Of a stretch of 64,000 nucleotides of DNA, positions 16,382 through 27,734 are shown piece after piece (within the stretch, counting starts at the first letter, position 1; each line of letters begins with the position of its first letter). Source of the stretch: Amycolatopsis tucumanensis. GTDB lineage: Bacteria; Actinomycetota; Actinomycetes; Mycobacteriales; Pseudonocardiaceae. A program made the translations under genes and the position numbers. A model generated the notes under the pieces. The model did no database searches. It was given only the letters and a program-made list of their open reading frames with translations, and was not told where the DNA came from. Location: NCBI RefSeq assembly GCF_021654135.1, contig NZ_JAKGSD010000012.1:1-64000 (forward strand), in the 5' to 3' direction.

Positions 16382-17380
16382 ATGCTGACGTGGCGAGTGA
16401 TCGAGCCCGGTCCGCCCGGGTCGCGGAAGTTCGAAGCACGCGAGGAACCGGCGCCCACCGCCGGCACCGGCGAACTACTCGTGCGGGTGCGAGCGTGCGG
16501 GGTCTGCCGCACCGACTTACACGTGCTCGAAGGCGACCTGCCAGTGCACCGGCCCGGGGTCGTGCCCGGGCACGAGGTCGTCGGCGAGGTCGCGGCGCTC
16601 GGTCCGGACGTGCGCGGATTCGCACCCGGGGACCGGGTGGGCGTCGCGTGGCTCCGGGGCACGTGCGGTGCGTGCCGGTACTGCCTGCGCGGCGACGAGA
16701 ACCTGTGTCCCCGCTCGACCTACACGGGCTGGGACGCCGACGGCGGTTACGCCGGATACACGACGGTCCCGGCTGCCTACGCGCACCGGCTGCCCGCGGG
16801 CTACTCCGACCAGGAGCTCGCCCCTTTGCTGTGCGCGGGGATCATCGGGTTCCGGGCGCTGCGCCGCGCGACCCTGCCCGCCGGCGGCCGCCTCGGCATC
16901 TACGGCTTCGGCGCCAGCGCGCACCTGGCCGCCCAGGTCGCGCTCGCGCAGGGAGCCACAGTGCACGTCATGACCCGCAGCGCCCGGGCCCGGCAGCTCG
17001 CGCTGGAACTCGGCGCGGCGTCGGCCACCGGCGCCGCGGACGCCCCGTCCGAACCCCTCGACGCCGCGATCCTGTTCGCCCCGGCCGGGGAACTCGTGCC
17101 GCCCGCGCTCACGGCGCTGGACCGTGGCGGCACCCTCGCGCTGGCCGGGATCCACCTGACCGACATCCCCCCGCTGCACTACCAGGCGCACCTGTTCCAG
17201 GAACGTCAGCTGCGCAGTGTCACCGCGAACACGCGCCAGGACGCGCACGACTTCCTCGCCTTCGCCGCCGACCACCACCTGCGGGTCACGACGAGCGCCT
17301 ACCCACTCGGCGACGCCGAGCGGGCGCTGAACGACCTCGCCGCCGACCGGGTCACCGGAGCCGCCGTCCTGTTGCCGTGA
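16382..17380 (+). CDS. Zinc-dependent alcohol dehydrogenase (AdhA-like MDR)
   Basis: The 332-residue medium-chain dehydrogenase has the catalytic zinc site (CGVCRTDLH, then GHEVVGE), the four-Cys structural zinc loop ([15 protein letters not shown], one ligand spacing as in the family) and a Rossmann motif [14 protein letters not shown]. The type resembles bacterial AdhA, Mtb Rv1862. It probably reoxidises NADH by reducing aldehydes when oxygen is short. It is monocistronic: a GC hairpin (17408-17441) separates it from the convergent Rv1733c-type gene. It shares the DevR box pair with the divergent usp operon. Confidence 0.92.
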   Translation: MLTWRVIEPGPPGSRKFEAREEPAPTAGTGELLVRVRACGVCRTDLHVLEGDLPVHRPGVVPGHEVVGEVAALGPDVRGFAPGDRVGVAWLRGTCGACRYCLRGDENLCPRSTYTGWDADGGYAGYTTVPAAYAHRLPAGYSDQELAPLLCAGIIGFRALRRATLPAGGRLGIYGFGASAHLAAQVALAQGATVHVMTRSARARQLALELGAASATGAADAPSEPLDAAILFAPAGELVPPALTALDRGGTLALAGIHLTDIPPLHYQAHLFQERQLRSVTANTRQDAHDFLAFAADHHLRVTTSAYPLGDAERALNDLAADRVTGAAVLLP

Positions 17381-17407
17381 CGGACACCGGTTCCCGGCCG
17401 CACGACG

Positions 17408-17441
17408 GGCCCGGGGCGAGCGGCCCCGCTCGCCCCGGGCC
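17408..17441. terminator. Bidirectional GC-rich hairpin between convergent genes
   Basis: Sixteen-base arms (17408-17423 and 17426-17441) are perfectly complementary, so the turn is formed by the central GC bases. There is no T tract. It lies 28 bases after the adh stop and five bases beyond the Rv1733c-type stop, so it can serve both. Confidence 0.65.
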
Positions 17442-17445
17442 TGGT

Positions 17446-18030
17446 TCACGACCGGGTGCTCCGCGTGTCGAAGCGGCGCCAGTCCTCGTCCCAGTCCGCC
17501 GCGCGGCGCCGGTCCAGCCGGATCCGCACGAGCCAGAAACCGGCGCCGCACAACAGGATCACGCCGGACCAGCTCGCGAAACCGACGGTGATCGCGTTCG
17601 TGATCACCACGCTCGGGGTGATCGGCTCGGTGACGACTGCGCCGTCGCGGTCGAGCCACACGGTCACCGCGTCGCCCCCCTGCGCGCCCCGGGCGGCCGT
17701 GACCTGACCGGTGACGGCCCGGCCGTCGGCTCCCTGCCAGGTCGCCTCGACCCGCGCCGGCCGGCCGGCCGAGCCGTTCGGGCCTGCGGTCCGCGGCGGG
17801 GCGTCCGCCAGCAGCGTCGCGGTAGCCGGGTGGCGCGTGGCCTGCTCGATCCGCATCTGCTCGCGTTCCTGGGTGTAGGTCCGCGCGCCCAGCAGGCCCA
17901 CCGGCAGCGCGGCCAGCAGCACGACACCGAGCAGCACCAGCAGCAGGCGGCGTTCGGTCCGGTCCGTTGCGCGGGCCAGCGGATTGCGGCCGGGGCGGAC
18001 GATCCACCGCGCCTTCGTCGCGAAACTCAT
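17446..18030 (-). CDS. Rv1733c-family membrane protein
   Basis: The 194-residue protein has a basic N-terminus, transmembrane helices at about 30-50 and 140-165, and between them an extracytoplasmic domain carrying GDAVTVWLDRDGAVV, the family signature. The C-terminus is basic and Trp-rich (WDEDWRRFD). It is a paralogue of 2328-2906, with little identity outside the signature and helices. It is a single gene with its own DevR box (18097-18110), centred 73 bases before the start. The function of this DosR-regulon family is unknown. Confidence 0.87.
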   Translation of the reverse strand: MSFATKARWIVRPGRNPLARATDRTERRLLLVLLGVVLLAALPVGLLGARTYTQEREQMRIEQATRHPATATLLADAPPRTAGPNGSAGRPARVEATWQGADGRAVTGQVTAARGAQGGDAVTVWLDRDGAVVTEPITPSVVITNAITVGFASWSGVILLCGAGFWLVRIRLDRRRAADWDEDWRRFDTRSTRS

Positions 18031-18096
18031 CGGGGCTCCTTCGTCGGCAAGTCCTCCAGTACCGGCGAGGGTGGCCCGGCCGCGGCGGTGATCGAA

Positions 18097-18144
18097 GGGC
18101 CGACCGTCCCGACCGTGGTCACCGCGCGGCGGGACCTAGTGCTC
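18097..18144. promoter_or_regulatory. DevR box upstream of the Rv1733c-type gene
   Basis: GGGCCGACCGTCCC (18097-18110) fits GGGNC-N4-GNCCC exactly and is centred 73 bases from the minus-strand start at 18030. A weaker site, GGGACCTAGTGCTC (18131-18144), lies 34 bases farther, out of the 22-bp register. Confidence 0.6.
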
Positions 18145-18181
18145 TCGCCCACCGGTTCCCGTCGACCGGCGGACGGCACCG

Positions 18182-18216
18182 GTGACCTTGGTCCCCGGCC
18201 GGTGCCCATTGGTCCC
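18182..18216. promoter_or_regulatory. DevR box pair upstream of the arginine deiminase operon
   Basis: GTGACCTTGGTCCC (18182-18195) and TGCCCATTGGTCCC (18203-18216) both keep GTCCC as the second half-site; the first half-sites are weaker. They begin 21 bases apart. The second is centred 72 bases before the arcD start at 18282. Confidence 0.55.
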
Positions 18217-18281
18217 TCGCCGAACGCGATCAACTTCCGCTGAACTCGACGGCGACCGGAACCCCCGACGGAAGGGCCGCC

Positions 18282-19694
18282 ATGTCCAGACCACCGAGCA
18301 CGTCACAACCCGCGCGTCCGGCGCGGCTCGAGCTGAAAGCCCGCTCGCTGGGGCTGACGTCGGCGACCGGACTCGTCGTCGGCAGCATCATCGGCACCGG
18401 CGTGTTCACCATGCCCGCGGTGCTCGCCGGCGCCGGGACCAGCTCCCTGCTCGTGCTCGCCGTGGTCGCGGCGGGCGCCACCGTGCTCGCGGTCCTCTTC
18501 GGACAGCTGACGCGGCGGGTGCCCAACGCCGACGGCGGGTTGTACGCCTATGCCCGCCACGAGTTCGGCGACTTCGCCGGCTACCTCACCGGCTGGTGCT
18601 ACTGGATCTCGGCCTGGGCCGGCAACGCCGCGATCGTGTCGTCCTGGGTCCTGTACGTGGAGTCCCTGTTCGGCATCACCGATCCCTCGTGGTGGGTCAG
18701 CTGGGGCATCGCGATGCTGGGTCTGTGGATCCCGGCCGCGGTCAACCTGGCCGGCGTCCGGCAGATGGCCTGGTTCGAAAACCTCACGGTGGTGCTGAAG
18801 TTCGTGCCGCTGCTGTTCGTCGCCGTGGCCGGCTGGTTCTTCGTGTCGAAGGCCAACTTCGGCCCGTTCAACGCCTCCGGCGGCAGCCTCTACAGCGCGA
18901 TCGGACTGGCCGCGGGTGTCGCGTTGTTCGCGTTCATCGGTGTCGAGGTCGCGGCCGTGACGGCGAAGCGGGTGCGGGAACCGGGCCGCAACGTGGGCCG
19001 GGCGTCGGTGCTGGGCACGGCCGCCAGCGCGCTGCTCTACATCGTGGTGTCGGCCGCCGTCATGGGCCTGGTCCCGCACGACGCGCTCGTGGCCACCGGC
19101 ACCCCGTTCGTCCCGGCCGTGGAAACGATCTTCCCCGGGATGGGCTGGGCGGGCAAGCTCATCGCCGCGCTCGCCGTCGTGTCCGGCATCGGCGCGCTCA
19201 ACGGGTGGACCCTGGTCACCACGGAGGTGTCGCGCGCGGCCGCGACCGACGGGCTGTTCCCCCGGGCGTTCGCGTGGACCGACCGCAAGGACACCGCGTG
19301 GTTCGGCATCGTCGTCGCCGCGCTGCTGCCCTCGCTGCTGATGCTGTGGCGCTACACCGCCGGTTCCGGCCTGACGGTGTTCACGTTCCTGGTCAACCTC
19401 TCGGTGGTCACGGTCGCGATCCCGTACTTCTTCTCGGCCTGCGCCCAGCTGGCCCACCTCGTGGGACGGCGCCGCGTCCGGCCGCTGCTGCTGGCCCGTG
19501 ACCTGCTCATCGCCGGTGTCGCCGTCCTGTTTTCGCTGTGGGTGACCTTCGCCGCCGGCTACGCCGCGGTCTACCAGGCCCTCGCGATGGTGCTCATCGG
19601 CGTCGTCGGCTACGCGGTCCTCGCCGGGCGGCGGCAGCGCCAGGCGGTCCGCCGCGCCGAGACCACCCCGTCGATCCGGCACGACGCGGCCTGA
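18282..19694 (+). CDS. arcD: APC-superfamily amino acid permease, probable arginine/ornithine antiporter
   Basis: The 470-residue protein has about 12 transmembrane helices and the basic amino acid antiporter start LGLTSATGLVVGSIIGTGVFTMP, where the glycine-rich break in helix 1 binds substrate backbone. It is the first gene of the arginine deiminase operon, 18 bases before arcA, which makes arginine uptake in exchange for ornithine the natural role. A GAAGG ribosome site precedes ATG 18282. Other APC substrates remain possible by sequence alone. The promoter region has two DevR-type boxes. Confidence 0.87.
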   Translation: MSRPPSTSQPARPARLELKARSLGLTSATGLVVGSIIGTGVFTMPAVLAGAGTSSLLVLAVVAAGATVLAVLFGQLTRRVPNADGGLYAYARHEFGDFAGYLTGWCYWISAWAGNAAIVSSWVLYVESLFGITDPSWWVSWGIAMLGLWIPAAVNLAGVRQMAWFENLTVVLKFVPLLFVAVAGWFFVSKANFGPFNASGGSLYSAIGLAAGVALFAFIGVEVAAVTAKRVREPGRNVGRASVLGTAASALLYIVVSAAVMGLVPHDALVATGTPFVPAVETIFPGMGWAGKLIAALAVVSGIGALNGWTLVTTEVSRAAATDGLFPRAFAWTDRKDTAWFGIVVAALLPSLLMLWRYTAGSGLTVFTFLVNLSVVTVAIPYFFSACAQLAHLVGRRRVRPLLLARDLLIAGVAVLFSLWVTFAAGYAAVYQALAMVLIGVVGYAVLAGRRQRQAVRRAETTPSIRHDAA

Positions 19695-19712
19695 CCCGGA
19701 AAGGACGACGAG

Positions 19713-20933
19713 ATGACGTTCGGAGTCGCCTCCGAAGTGGGCAAGCTGCGCCAGGTGGTCGTGCACCGCCCCGGCGGCGAGCTGGCCCGGCTCACCCCGC
19801 GCAACATCGGCGAGCTGCTGTTCGACGACGTGATGTGGGCGAAGAAGGCCAAGGAGGAGCACGACGTGTTCGCCGAGGCCCTGCGCGAGAAGGGGGTCCA
19901 GGTCCACTACTTCGAGCGCCTGCTCGCCGAGTCCCTCGACCTGCCCGGCGGGCGCGCGTTCGTGCTGGACCGGGTGTGCACGCCGGACATGCTCGGCGCC
20001 GCACTGGTGGAGGAGCTGCGCGGGCTCTTCGAGGGCATGAGCGGCGGCGAGCTGGCGGCCCTGCTCATCGGCGGGGTGCTCAAGGCCGACCTGCCGCACG
20101 TCCGCTCGGGCAGCCTGCACTGGAACACGCTGCAGCCCGACGACTTCGTGCTCCGCCCGCTGCCCAACCACCTGTTCCCCCGGGACAACTCGTGCTGGAT
20201 CTACGGTGGAGTGTCCGTCAACTCGATGGCGAAACCGGCCCGGCGGCGGGAAACGCTGCACGCGCAGGCGATCTACCGCTACCACCCGCTGTTCGCCGAG
20301 GCCGGTTTCCCGGTCTACTCCGGCCAGGACGACGTCGCGCACTTCCCGGCCACGGTGGAGGGTGGTGACGTGCACGTCGTCGGCAACGGCGCGGTGCTCG
20401 TCGGCATGGGCGAGCGCACCTCGGCCACGGGTGTCGAGGCGCTGGCCCGCGCCCTGTTCGACAGCGGCCAGGCGCACACCGTGGTCGCCGTCGAGCTGCC
20501 CCGGTCGCACGCCATGATGCACCTGGACACGCTGATGACGATGGTCGACGAGTCCACCTTCGTGCTCTACCCCTACTTCGACCCGCACCTGCGGTCGTGG
20601 ACCGTGCGGCCCGGCGGCCGGCCGGGCGAGCTCGACGTCCGGGGCAACGACAGCCTGTGGACCACGCTCGCGGGTGTGCTCGGCGTCCCCGAGATCACCG
20701 TGCTCCGCACCGACGAGGACGTGCGCGCCGCCGAGCGGGAGCAGTGGGACGACGGGAACAACTACCTCGCCGTCGCCCCGGGCGTGGTGGTCGGCTACGA
20801 CCGCAACATCGCCACCAACACCATGCTGCGCAAGCACGGCATCGAGGTCGTCACCGTGCCGGGCGGCGAGCTCGGCCGCGGCCGCGGCGGCCCGCGCTGC
20901 ATGACCTGCCCCCTCGAACGCGATCCCGCCTGA
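19713..20933 (+). CDS. arcA: Arginine deiminase
   Basis: The 406-residue enzyme hydrolyses arginine to citrulline and ammonia. Active-site landmarks are present: LFPRDNSCW, the EGGDVH loop (substrate-binding Glu and Asp), [10 protein letters not shown] with the catalytic His, and the nucleophilic Cys in [10 protein letters not shown] near the C-terminus. Length is normal for bacterial ADI. AAAGGA precedes ATG 19713. It follows arcD by 18 bases and is followed by arcB after 15. It supplies citrulline to ArcB as the first step of substrate-level ATP production from arginine. Confidence 0.96.
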   Translation: MTFGVASEVGKLRQVVVHRPGGELARLTPRNIGELLFDDVMWAKKAKEEHDVFAEALREKGVQVHYFERLLAESLDLPGGRAFVLDRVCTPDMLGAALVEELRGLFEGMSGGELAALLIGGVLKADLPHVRSGSLHWNTLQPDDFVLRPLPNHLFPRDNSCWIYGGVSVNSMAKPARRRETLHAQAIYRYHPLFAEAGFPVYSGQDDVAHFPATVEGGDVHVVGNGAVLVGMGERTSATGVEALARALFDSGQAHTVVAVELPRSHAMMHLDTLMTMVDESTFVLYPYFDPHLRSWTVRPGGRPGELDVRGNDSLWTTLAGVLGVPEITVLRTDEDVRAAEREQWDDGNNYLAVAPGVVVGYDRNIATNTMLRKHGIEVVTVPGGELGRGRGGPRCMTCPLERDPA

Positions 20934-20948
20934 CCCGAGGAGACCACC

Positions 20949-21940
20949 ATGGACCTGCAGGGGCGCAACCTGCTCACGGCCACCGACCTGACCCGCGAGG
21001 AGTTCACGCACCTCGTTGACCTCGCCGCCCGGCTGCGGCACGAGAAGCGCGCGGGCGTGCGGGAACAGCGGCTCGCCGGCCGCAACATCGCGCTGATCTT
21101 CGAGAAGAGCTCCACCCGAACCCGGTGCGCCTTCGAGGTCGCCGCCCACGACGAAGGCGCCGCCGTCACCTACCTCGGCCCCGGCGAGACCCACCTCGGC
21201 CACAAGGAGTCGGTCGAGGACACCGCGCACGTGCTCGGCCGGATGTACGACGGCATCGAGTACCGCGGGTCGGCACAGGAAACCGTCGACGTCCTGGCTG
21301 CTCACGCCAGCGTGCCCGTCTGGAACGGGCTCACCGACCTCTGGCACCCCACGCAGATGCTCGCCGACGTGCTCACCATGCGGGACCACGTCGCCGGGCC
21401 GCTGGAGCGCCTGACGCTCGCCTATGTGGGTGATGGCCGCAACAACACGGCGAACTCGCTGCTGGTCACCGGAGCCCTGCTGGGCATGTCGGTCCGCATC
21501 TGCGCGCCGCGCGAGCTGTGGCCGTCCCCCGCGGTCCGCGAGCTGGCCACCGGGCTGGCGGCTGGGTCGGGCGCGGACCTCGCCGTCACCGACGACCCCC
21601 GCGCCGGGGTGCGGGGCGCGGACTTCGTCTACACCGACGTCTGGCTGTCCATGGGCGAGCCGGAGGAGACCTGGGACGACCGGATCCAGCAGCTGCTGCC
21701 CTACCAGGTGGACGCCAAGCTGCTCGGTGCGACCGGGAACCCGCGGGTGAAGTTCCTGCACTGCCTGCCGTCCCTGCACAGCCGCGACACCGGCCTCGGC
21801 CGCCGGCTGGCCGCCGCGCACGGGGTCGCCGCGCTCGAGGTGACCGACGAGGTGTTCCGCTCCCCCGCCTCGGTCGTCTACGACCAGGCCGAGAACCGGA
21901 TGCACACCATCAAGGCGCTGATGGTCGCGACGGTGCGGCG

Positions 21941-21944
<4 letters not shown>
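20949..21944 (+). CDS. arcB: Ornithine carbamoyltransferase (catabolic)
   Basis: The 331-residue enzyme has the carbamoyl-phosphate motif [11 protein letters not shown], the ornithine/carbamoyl-phosphate HPTQ motif in [10 protein letters not shown], and HCLPSLH, the ornithine-binding Cys loop. In this operon it works in the catabolic direction, splitting citrulline into ornithine and carbamoyl phosphate. GAGGAG precedes ATG 20949. Its stop overlaps the carbamate kinase start as ATGA, so the two products are made together. The length fits a catabolic OTCase. Confidence 0.95.
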
Positions 21945-24618
<2,674 letters not shown>

Positions 24619-24653
24619 TCACGTGTCGTGACGTGAGCGGTCACCGCGCGGCA

Positions 24654-24689
24654 AGGCCGAAGGTCCCCGCCGTGAGGTGACCAGGGCCC
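24654..24689. promoter_or_regulatory. DevR box pair between devS and the 2TM gene
   Basis: AGGCCGAAGGTCCC (24654-24667) and GGTGACCAGGGCCC (24676-24689) begin exactly 22 bases apart. The second half-sites (GTCCC and GGCCC) fit; the first half-sites each deviate. They lie 60 bases upstream of both divergent starts, so devS itself could be autoregulated. Confidence 0.5.
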
Positions 24690-24744
24690 GTAGTGCGGGC
24701 TCCCGGAACAGCTGACGCTGGTGGGGCACAAGGAGGTGGTCACC

Positions 24745-25008
24745 GTGACCGACACGGAAGCCGGACGGCGCGAGCACGCCGTGGCACGGCTCAAGCAGAA
24801 ACGCGACTACTACCAGCACGTGGCCGTCTTCGTCCTCATCAACGGTTTCCTGATCGGGGTGTGGGCGCTGACGGGCGCGGACTTCTTCTGGCCCGTCTTC
24901 CCGCTCGGCGCCTGGGGCGTCGGGCTGATCATGCACACCTGGGACACGTTCTCGCCGAACTCGCCCAGCGAGCGGCGCATCCGGCGGGAGATGGACCGGA
25001 TGGCGTGA
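24745..25008 (+). CDS. 2TM-domain small membrane protein
   Basis: The 87-residue protein has a charged N-terminal helix (REHAVARLKQKRDYYQHV) and two transmembrane helices (about 26-45 and 52-72), matching the bacterial 2TM domain. Function is not known; the domain also occurs attached to sensor kinases. I chose GTG 24745 because AAGGAGG lies eight bases upstream; the GTG at 24721 would place that site inside the gene. The last 18 bases of the coding region and its stop are part of a 29-bp tandem duplication. A strong terminator follows. Confidence 0.82.
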   Translation: MTDTEAGRREHAVARLKQKRDYYQHVAVFVLINGFLIGVWALTGADFFWPVFPLGAWGVGLIMHTWDTFSPNSPSERRIRREMDRMA

Positions 25009-25039
25009 GCCGGCGGGAGATGGACCGGATGGCGTGAGC
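24982..25039. repeat. Perfect 29-bp tandem duplication over a stop codon
   Basis: Two identical 29-base units (24982-25010 and 25011-25039) each contain the codons for the last residues RREMDRMA and the TGA of the 2TM gene. The second copy is beyond the stop. Perfect identity suggests a recent slippage event. Confidence 0.95.
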
Positions 25040-25050
25040 CGGCGTTCCGA

Positions 25051-25089
25051 GACGACCGCCCCGGTTCCGGCCGGGGCGGTCGTCTTTTT
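25051..25089 (+). terminator. Intrinsic terminator of the 2TM gene
   Basis: A perfect 14-bp stem (25051-25064 with 25071-25084), loop TTCCGG, is followed by TTTTT at 25085-25089. This is the most canonical rho-independent terminator in the window. Confidence 0.9.
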
Positions 25090-25111
25090 CGTCGTGCGCG
25101 CCCCTGCCGAA

Positions 25112-25169
25112 GGGCCTTGTGGCCAGGGGCCCCAGGTCCCGTGATCCGGGGCCCCGGGGCTCTCGTCCC
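25112..25169. promoter_or_regulatory. Triple DevR box array upstream of a 69-residue ORF
   Basis: GGGCCTTGTGGCCA (25112-25125), AGGTCCCGTGATCC (25134-25147) and GGGGCTCTCGTCCC (25156-25169) start exactly 22 bases apart. The third fits GGGNC-N4-GNCCC fully. Its centre is 52 bases before the GTG at 25215. Confidence 0.6.
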
Positions 25170-25214
25170 CGCGAGGCGGTCCGGACAGGCTGAACACACC
25201 TGAGGGCAAGGGCG

Positions 25215-25424
25215 GTGACGATGATGAACACCCTGATCGAGCTGCAGCACCTGGCTGCGCACCGGCCATCGGCCATCGCGCCCCCGGACGAGGTCGCCGC
25301 GTGGTACCGGGACAAGGCGCTGCTGCACCAGCACCTCGCGCTGGAGTCTCGCGAACCGGCGATCGCCGCGCGGGAACGCCTCCTCGCCGGCGCCGCACTG
25401 CGCCGCGCGGCGATCGCCGGGTGA
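25215..25424 (+). CDS. Small hypothetical protein behind a DevR box array
   Basis: I do not recognise this 69-residue protein. It is helical and His/Ala/Arg-rich, with ELQHLAAHRP early and EVAAWYRDKALLHQHLALES in the middle; no signal peptide or membrane span is visible. The start GTG-ACG-ATG-ATG offers several positions; GTG 25215 follows GAGGGCAAGG loosely. Support for a real gene comes from the three upstream boxes in 22-bp register and from codon use like its neighbours. It ends 73 bases before the stop of the convergent CBS-BON gene. Confidence 0.6.
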   Translation: MTMMNTLIELQHLAAHRPSAIAPPDEVAAWYRDKALLHQHLALESREPAIAARERLLAGAALRRAAIAG

Positions 25425-25497
25425 AGCGCCGGACGCGGCGCGACCACCGCACCGGGAGCGGAGATCCCGGCACGGTGGTCGCCGTCGAAGGGTTCGG

Positions 25498-26067
25498 TCA
25501 GGTTCGCGGGACCGACTTCAGCGTTACGCCGGTCACACCGCGCACCGACCGCGCCAGCGCGCCGACCACGCGCCGCTCCGCCTCGTCGGCGAACTCGCCG
25601 CTGATGACGGCCTCGCCGTCGCTCACCTCGACGCGCCATTCGCCGCGGTGCCCGGAATAGTCGGTCAGCACCGCGCCCAGGACAGAGGCGACGGTGTCGT
25701 CCGAGGACACCAGCGGACGCAGCAGGTCACGGCGGCTCACGACACCGACGAGGACACCATCCTCGGTGATGGGCACGCAGCGGAGCCGGTCGGCGAGCAT
25801 GCGGCGGGCGATGCCCTCGATCTCGGTCGCCATGGACGCGACCTCCACCGGAGTGGACATGTACTCCGCCACCGTCGCGCCGTTCCCGCCCGCCGTGGTC
25901 GCGCGCAGCGCGTCGGCCTCGGTGAACATGCCGATCACCCGCTCACCGTCGTCGACCACCGGCATCCCGGCGAACCCGTGCTCCACCAGCGACGCGGCCG
26001 CCTCCCGGACGCTGGTCGAGGGCAGCACCCGGACCACCGGCTTGCTCATGATCTCCCACGCGTGCAT
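25498..26067 (-). CDS. CBS-pair protein with BON-like C-terminus
   Basis: The 189-residue protein has CBS motifs at about 5-55 (MSKPVVRVLPSTSVREAA) and 70-120 (MSTPVEVASMATEIEGIA), then a BON-like end (RVEVSDGEAVISGEFADEAERR). It parallels Mtb Hrp1, a secreted DosR-regulon CBS protein, but adds the third domain. ATG 26067 has GAGGAG six bases upstream. It is a single gene. Two DevR-type boxes at 26135-26170 precede it, the nearer centred 74 bases away, distinct from the pair serving the divergent cydA. Confidence 0.87.
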   Translation of the reverse strand: MHAWEIMSKPVVRVLPSTSVREAAASLVEHGFAGMPVVDDGERVIGMFTEADALRATTAGGNGATVAEYMSTPVEVASMATEIEGIARRMLADRLRCVPITEDGVLVGVVSRRDLLRPLVSSDDTVASVLGAVLTDYSGHRGEWRVEVSDGEAVISGEFADEAERRVVGALARSVRGVTGVTLKSVPRT

Positions 26068-26134
26068 GGCGTGCTCCTCGTTCCTCGCATGACGTGTTGC
26101 CCGCCAGGCTCGTCCCGCCCGGGCCGGAAAAGCA

Positions 26135-26170
26135 GGGCCTAACGGCACCGCGCCCAGGGACCTTCGGCGC
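26135..26170. promoter_or_regulatory. DevR box pair serving the CBS-BON gene
   Basis: GGGCCTAACGGCAC (26135-26148) and GGGACCTTCGGCGC (26157-26170) begin 22 bases apart, with perfect first half-sites and weaker second ones. They lie toward the minus-strand start at 26067. Confidence 0.6.
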
Positions 26171-26208
26171 TCCCCGCGCCGGCCCGGCGGCGGCGCACGA
26201 GTCCGGAT

Positions 26209-26244
26209 GGGACCGCGGTCCCCGGCGAAGATGACCAACGGCCC
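26209..26244. promoter_or_regulatory. DevR box pair serving cydA
   Basis: GGGACCGCGGTCCC (26209-26222) is a perfect palindrome and an exact fit. ATGACCAACGGCCC (26231-26244), 22 bases later, keeps the second half-site. They precede the cydA start at 26319. Confidence 0.7.
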
Positions 26245-26318
26245 TGCTCGCGCGCACTCCGCGCCGACGACGCTGGACCCGATCTTGCTCCGCCCGGGAG
26301 CTGGTGAGGGGAGAGGCG

Positions 26319-27725
26319 ATGAACGCGCTGGACCTGGCGCGGTGGCAGTTCGGGATCACCACCGTGTACCACTTCATCTTCGTGCCCCTGACGATCGGGC
26401 TGTCGTTCCTGGTCGCCGGGATGCAGACCGCGTGGGTCCGCACGGGCAAGGAGCACTACCTGCGCATGACGAAGTTCTGGGGGAAGCTCTTCCTCATCAA
26501 CTTCGCCATGGGCGTCGTGACCGGCATCGTGCAGGAGTTCCAGTTCGGCATGAACTGGAGCGACTACAGCGCCTTCGTCGGCGACATCTTCGGCGCGCCG
26601 CTGGCCATCGAGGGCCTGCTCGCGTTCTTCCTGGAGTCGACGTTCCTCGGGCTGTGGATCTTCGGCTGGAACCGGCTGCCCAAGCGGCTGCACCTGGCCA
26701 CGATCTGGCTCGCCGCGACCGGAACCCTGCTGTCCTCCTACTTCATCCTCGCGGCGAACTCCTGGATGCAGCACCCGGTCGGCTACCGCGTGAACCCGCA
26801 GACCGGCCGCGCCGAGCTCAACGACTTCGCCGCCGTGCTCACCAACTCCACCGCGGTGGGCGCCTTCGCCCACACCATCACGGCGTGCTTCGTCACCGGC
26901 GGCGTGTTCGTGGTGGCGATCAGCGCGTGGCAGCTGAAGAAGAAGCGCGCCCCCGAGGTGTTCCGCCCGTCGATGCGCGCCGCGCTGGTGACGGTGCTCA
27001 TCGCCAGCGCCGGCGTCGTCGTCACCGGCGACATCCAGGCCCGCCTCATGACCGAGCAGCAGCCGATGAAGATGGCCGCCGCCGAAGCGCTCTACGACAC
27101 GGTCGCGCCGGCGTCGTTCTCGCTGTTCACGATCGGCTCGCTGGACGGATCGGAGGAGGTGTTCAGCATCCGGGTGCCGCGGGTGCTGTCGTTCATGGCG
27201 ACCGGCTCGTCCGACGGGGAGGTCGAGGGCATCAACGACCTGCAGGCGCAGGCCGAGCAGACCTACGGCGCCGGCGACTACACGCCCAACGTGCCGGTCA
27301 CCTACTGGACGTTCCGGCTGATGATCGGGTTCGGGTTCCTCATGGGACTGCTGTCGCTGATCGGGCTGTGGGTGTCCCGCCGGGGCCGGACCCCGCGCTC
27401 GCCGTGGTTCTACCGGTCGGCCATCGCCTGCCTGGCCCTGCCGTTCGCGGCCAGCGCGCTGGGCTGGATCTTCACCGAGATGGGCCGCCAGCCGTGGGTG
27501 GTGTTCGGGGTGCTCAAGACCGCCGACGGCGTCTCCCCCACGGTGGCGGCCGGGAGCGTGCTCACCTCGATGATCGTCTTCACGATCCTCTACGGCGCGC
27601 TCGCCGCGATCGACGGCACGCTGATGTACCGCTACGCCCAGCACGTTCCCGATCCGGAGCCCGAGCAGGACGCCGGGAAGTCCGATGAGGACACCGAGGC
27701 CCGTCCGCCGGTGTTCACCTACTAG
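26319..27725 (+). CDS. cydA: Cytochrome bd oxidase subunit I
   Basis: The 468-residue membrane protein begins NALDLARWQFGITTVYHFIF, with the heme-ligand His at residue 18 (b595 position), and has GRQPWVVFGVLKT, the conserved segment near the quinol site. The Q loop is the short type and holds KMAAAE, the quinol-binding Lys/Glu pair. About nine helices are expected. Bd oxidase reduces oxygen with very high affinity. I chose ATG 26319 after GGGGAGAGG. It is first in the cydA-cydB-cydDC operon and has its own DevR box pair including a perfect palindrome. Confidence 0.96.
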   Translation: MNALDLARWQFGITTVYHFIFVPLTIGLSFLVAGMQTAWVRTGKEHYLRMTKFWGKLFLINFAMGVVTGIVQEFQFGMNWSDYSAFVGDIFGAPLAIEGLLAFFLESTFLGLWIFGWNRLPKRLHLATIWLAATGTLLSSYFILAANSWMQHPVGYRVNPQTGRAELNDFAAVLTNSTAVGAFAHTITACFVTGGVFVVAISAWQLKKKRAPEVFRPSMRAALVTVLIASAGVVVTGDIQARLMTEQQPMKMAAAEALYDTVAPASFSLFTIGSLDGSEEVFSIRVPRVLSFMATGSSDGEVEGINDLQAQAEQTYGAGDYTPNVPVTYWTFRLMIGFGFLMGLLSLIGLWVSRRGRTPRSPWFYRSAIACLALPFAASALGWIFTEMGRQPWVVFGVLKTADGVSPTVAAGSVLTSMIVFTILYGALAAIDGTLMYRYAQHVPDPEPEQDAGKSDEDTEARPPVFTY

Positions 27726-27734
27726 GAGAATCCC

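Noticed and set aside
18303-21905. 1200-codon open frame opposite arcD, arcA and arcB
   Set aside because: The opposite strand carries four catalytic-motif genes. The antisense product is repetitive and unlike any family.
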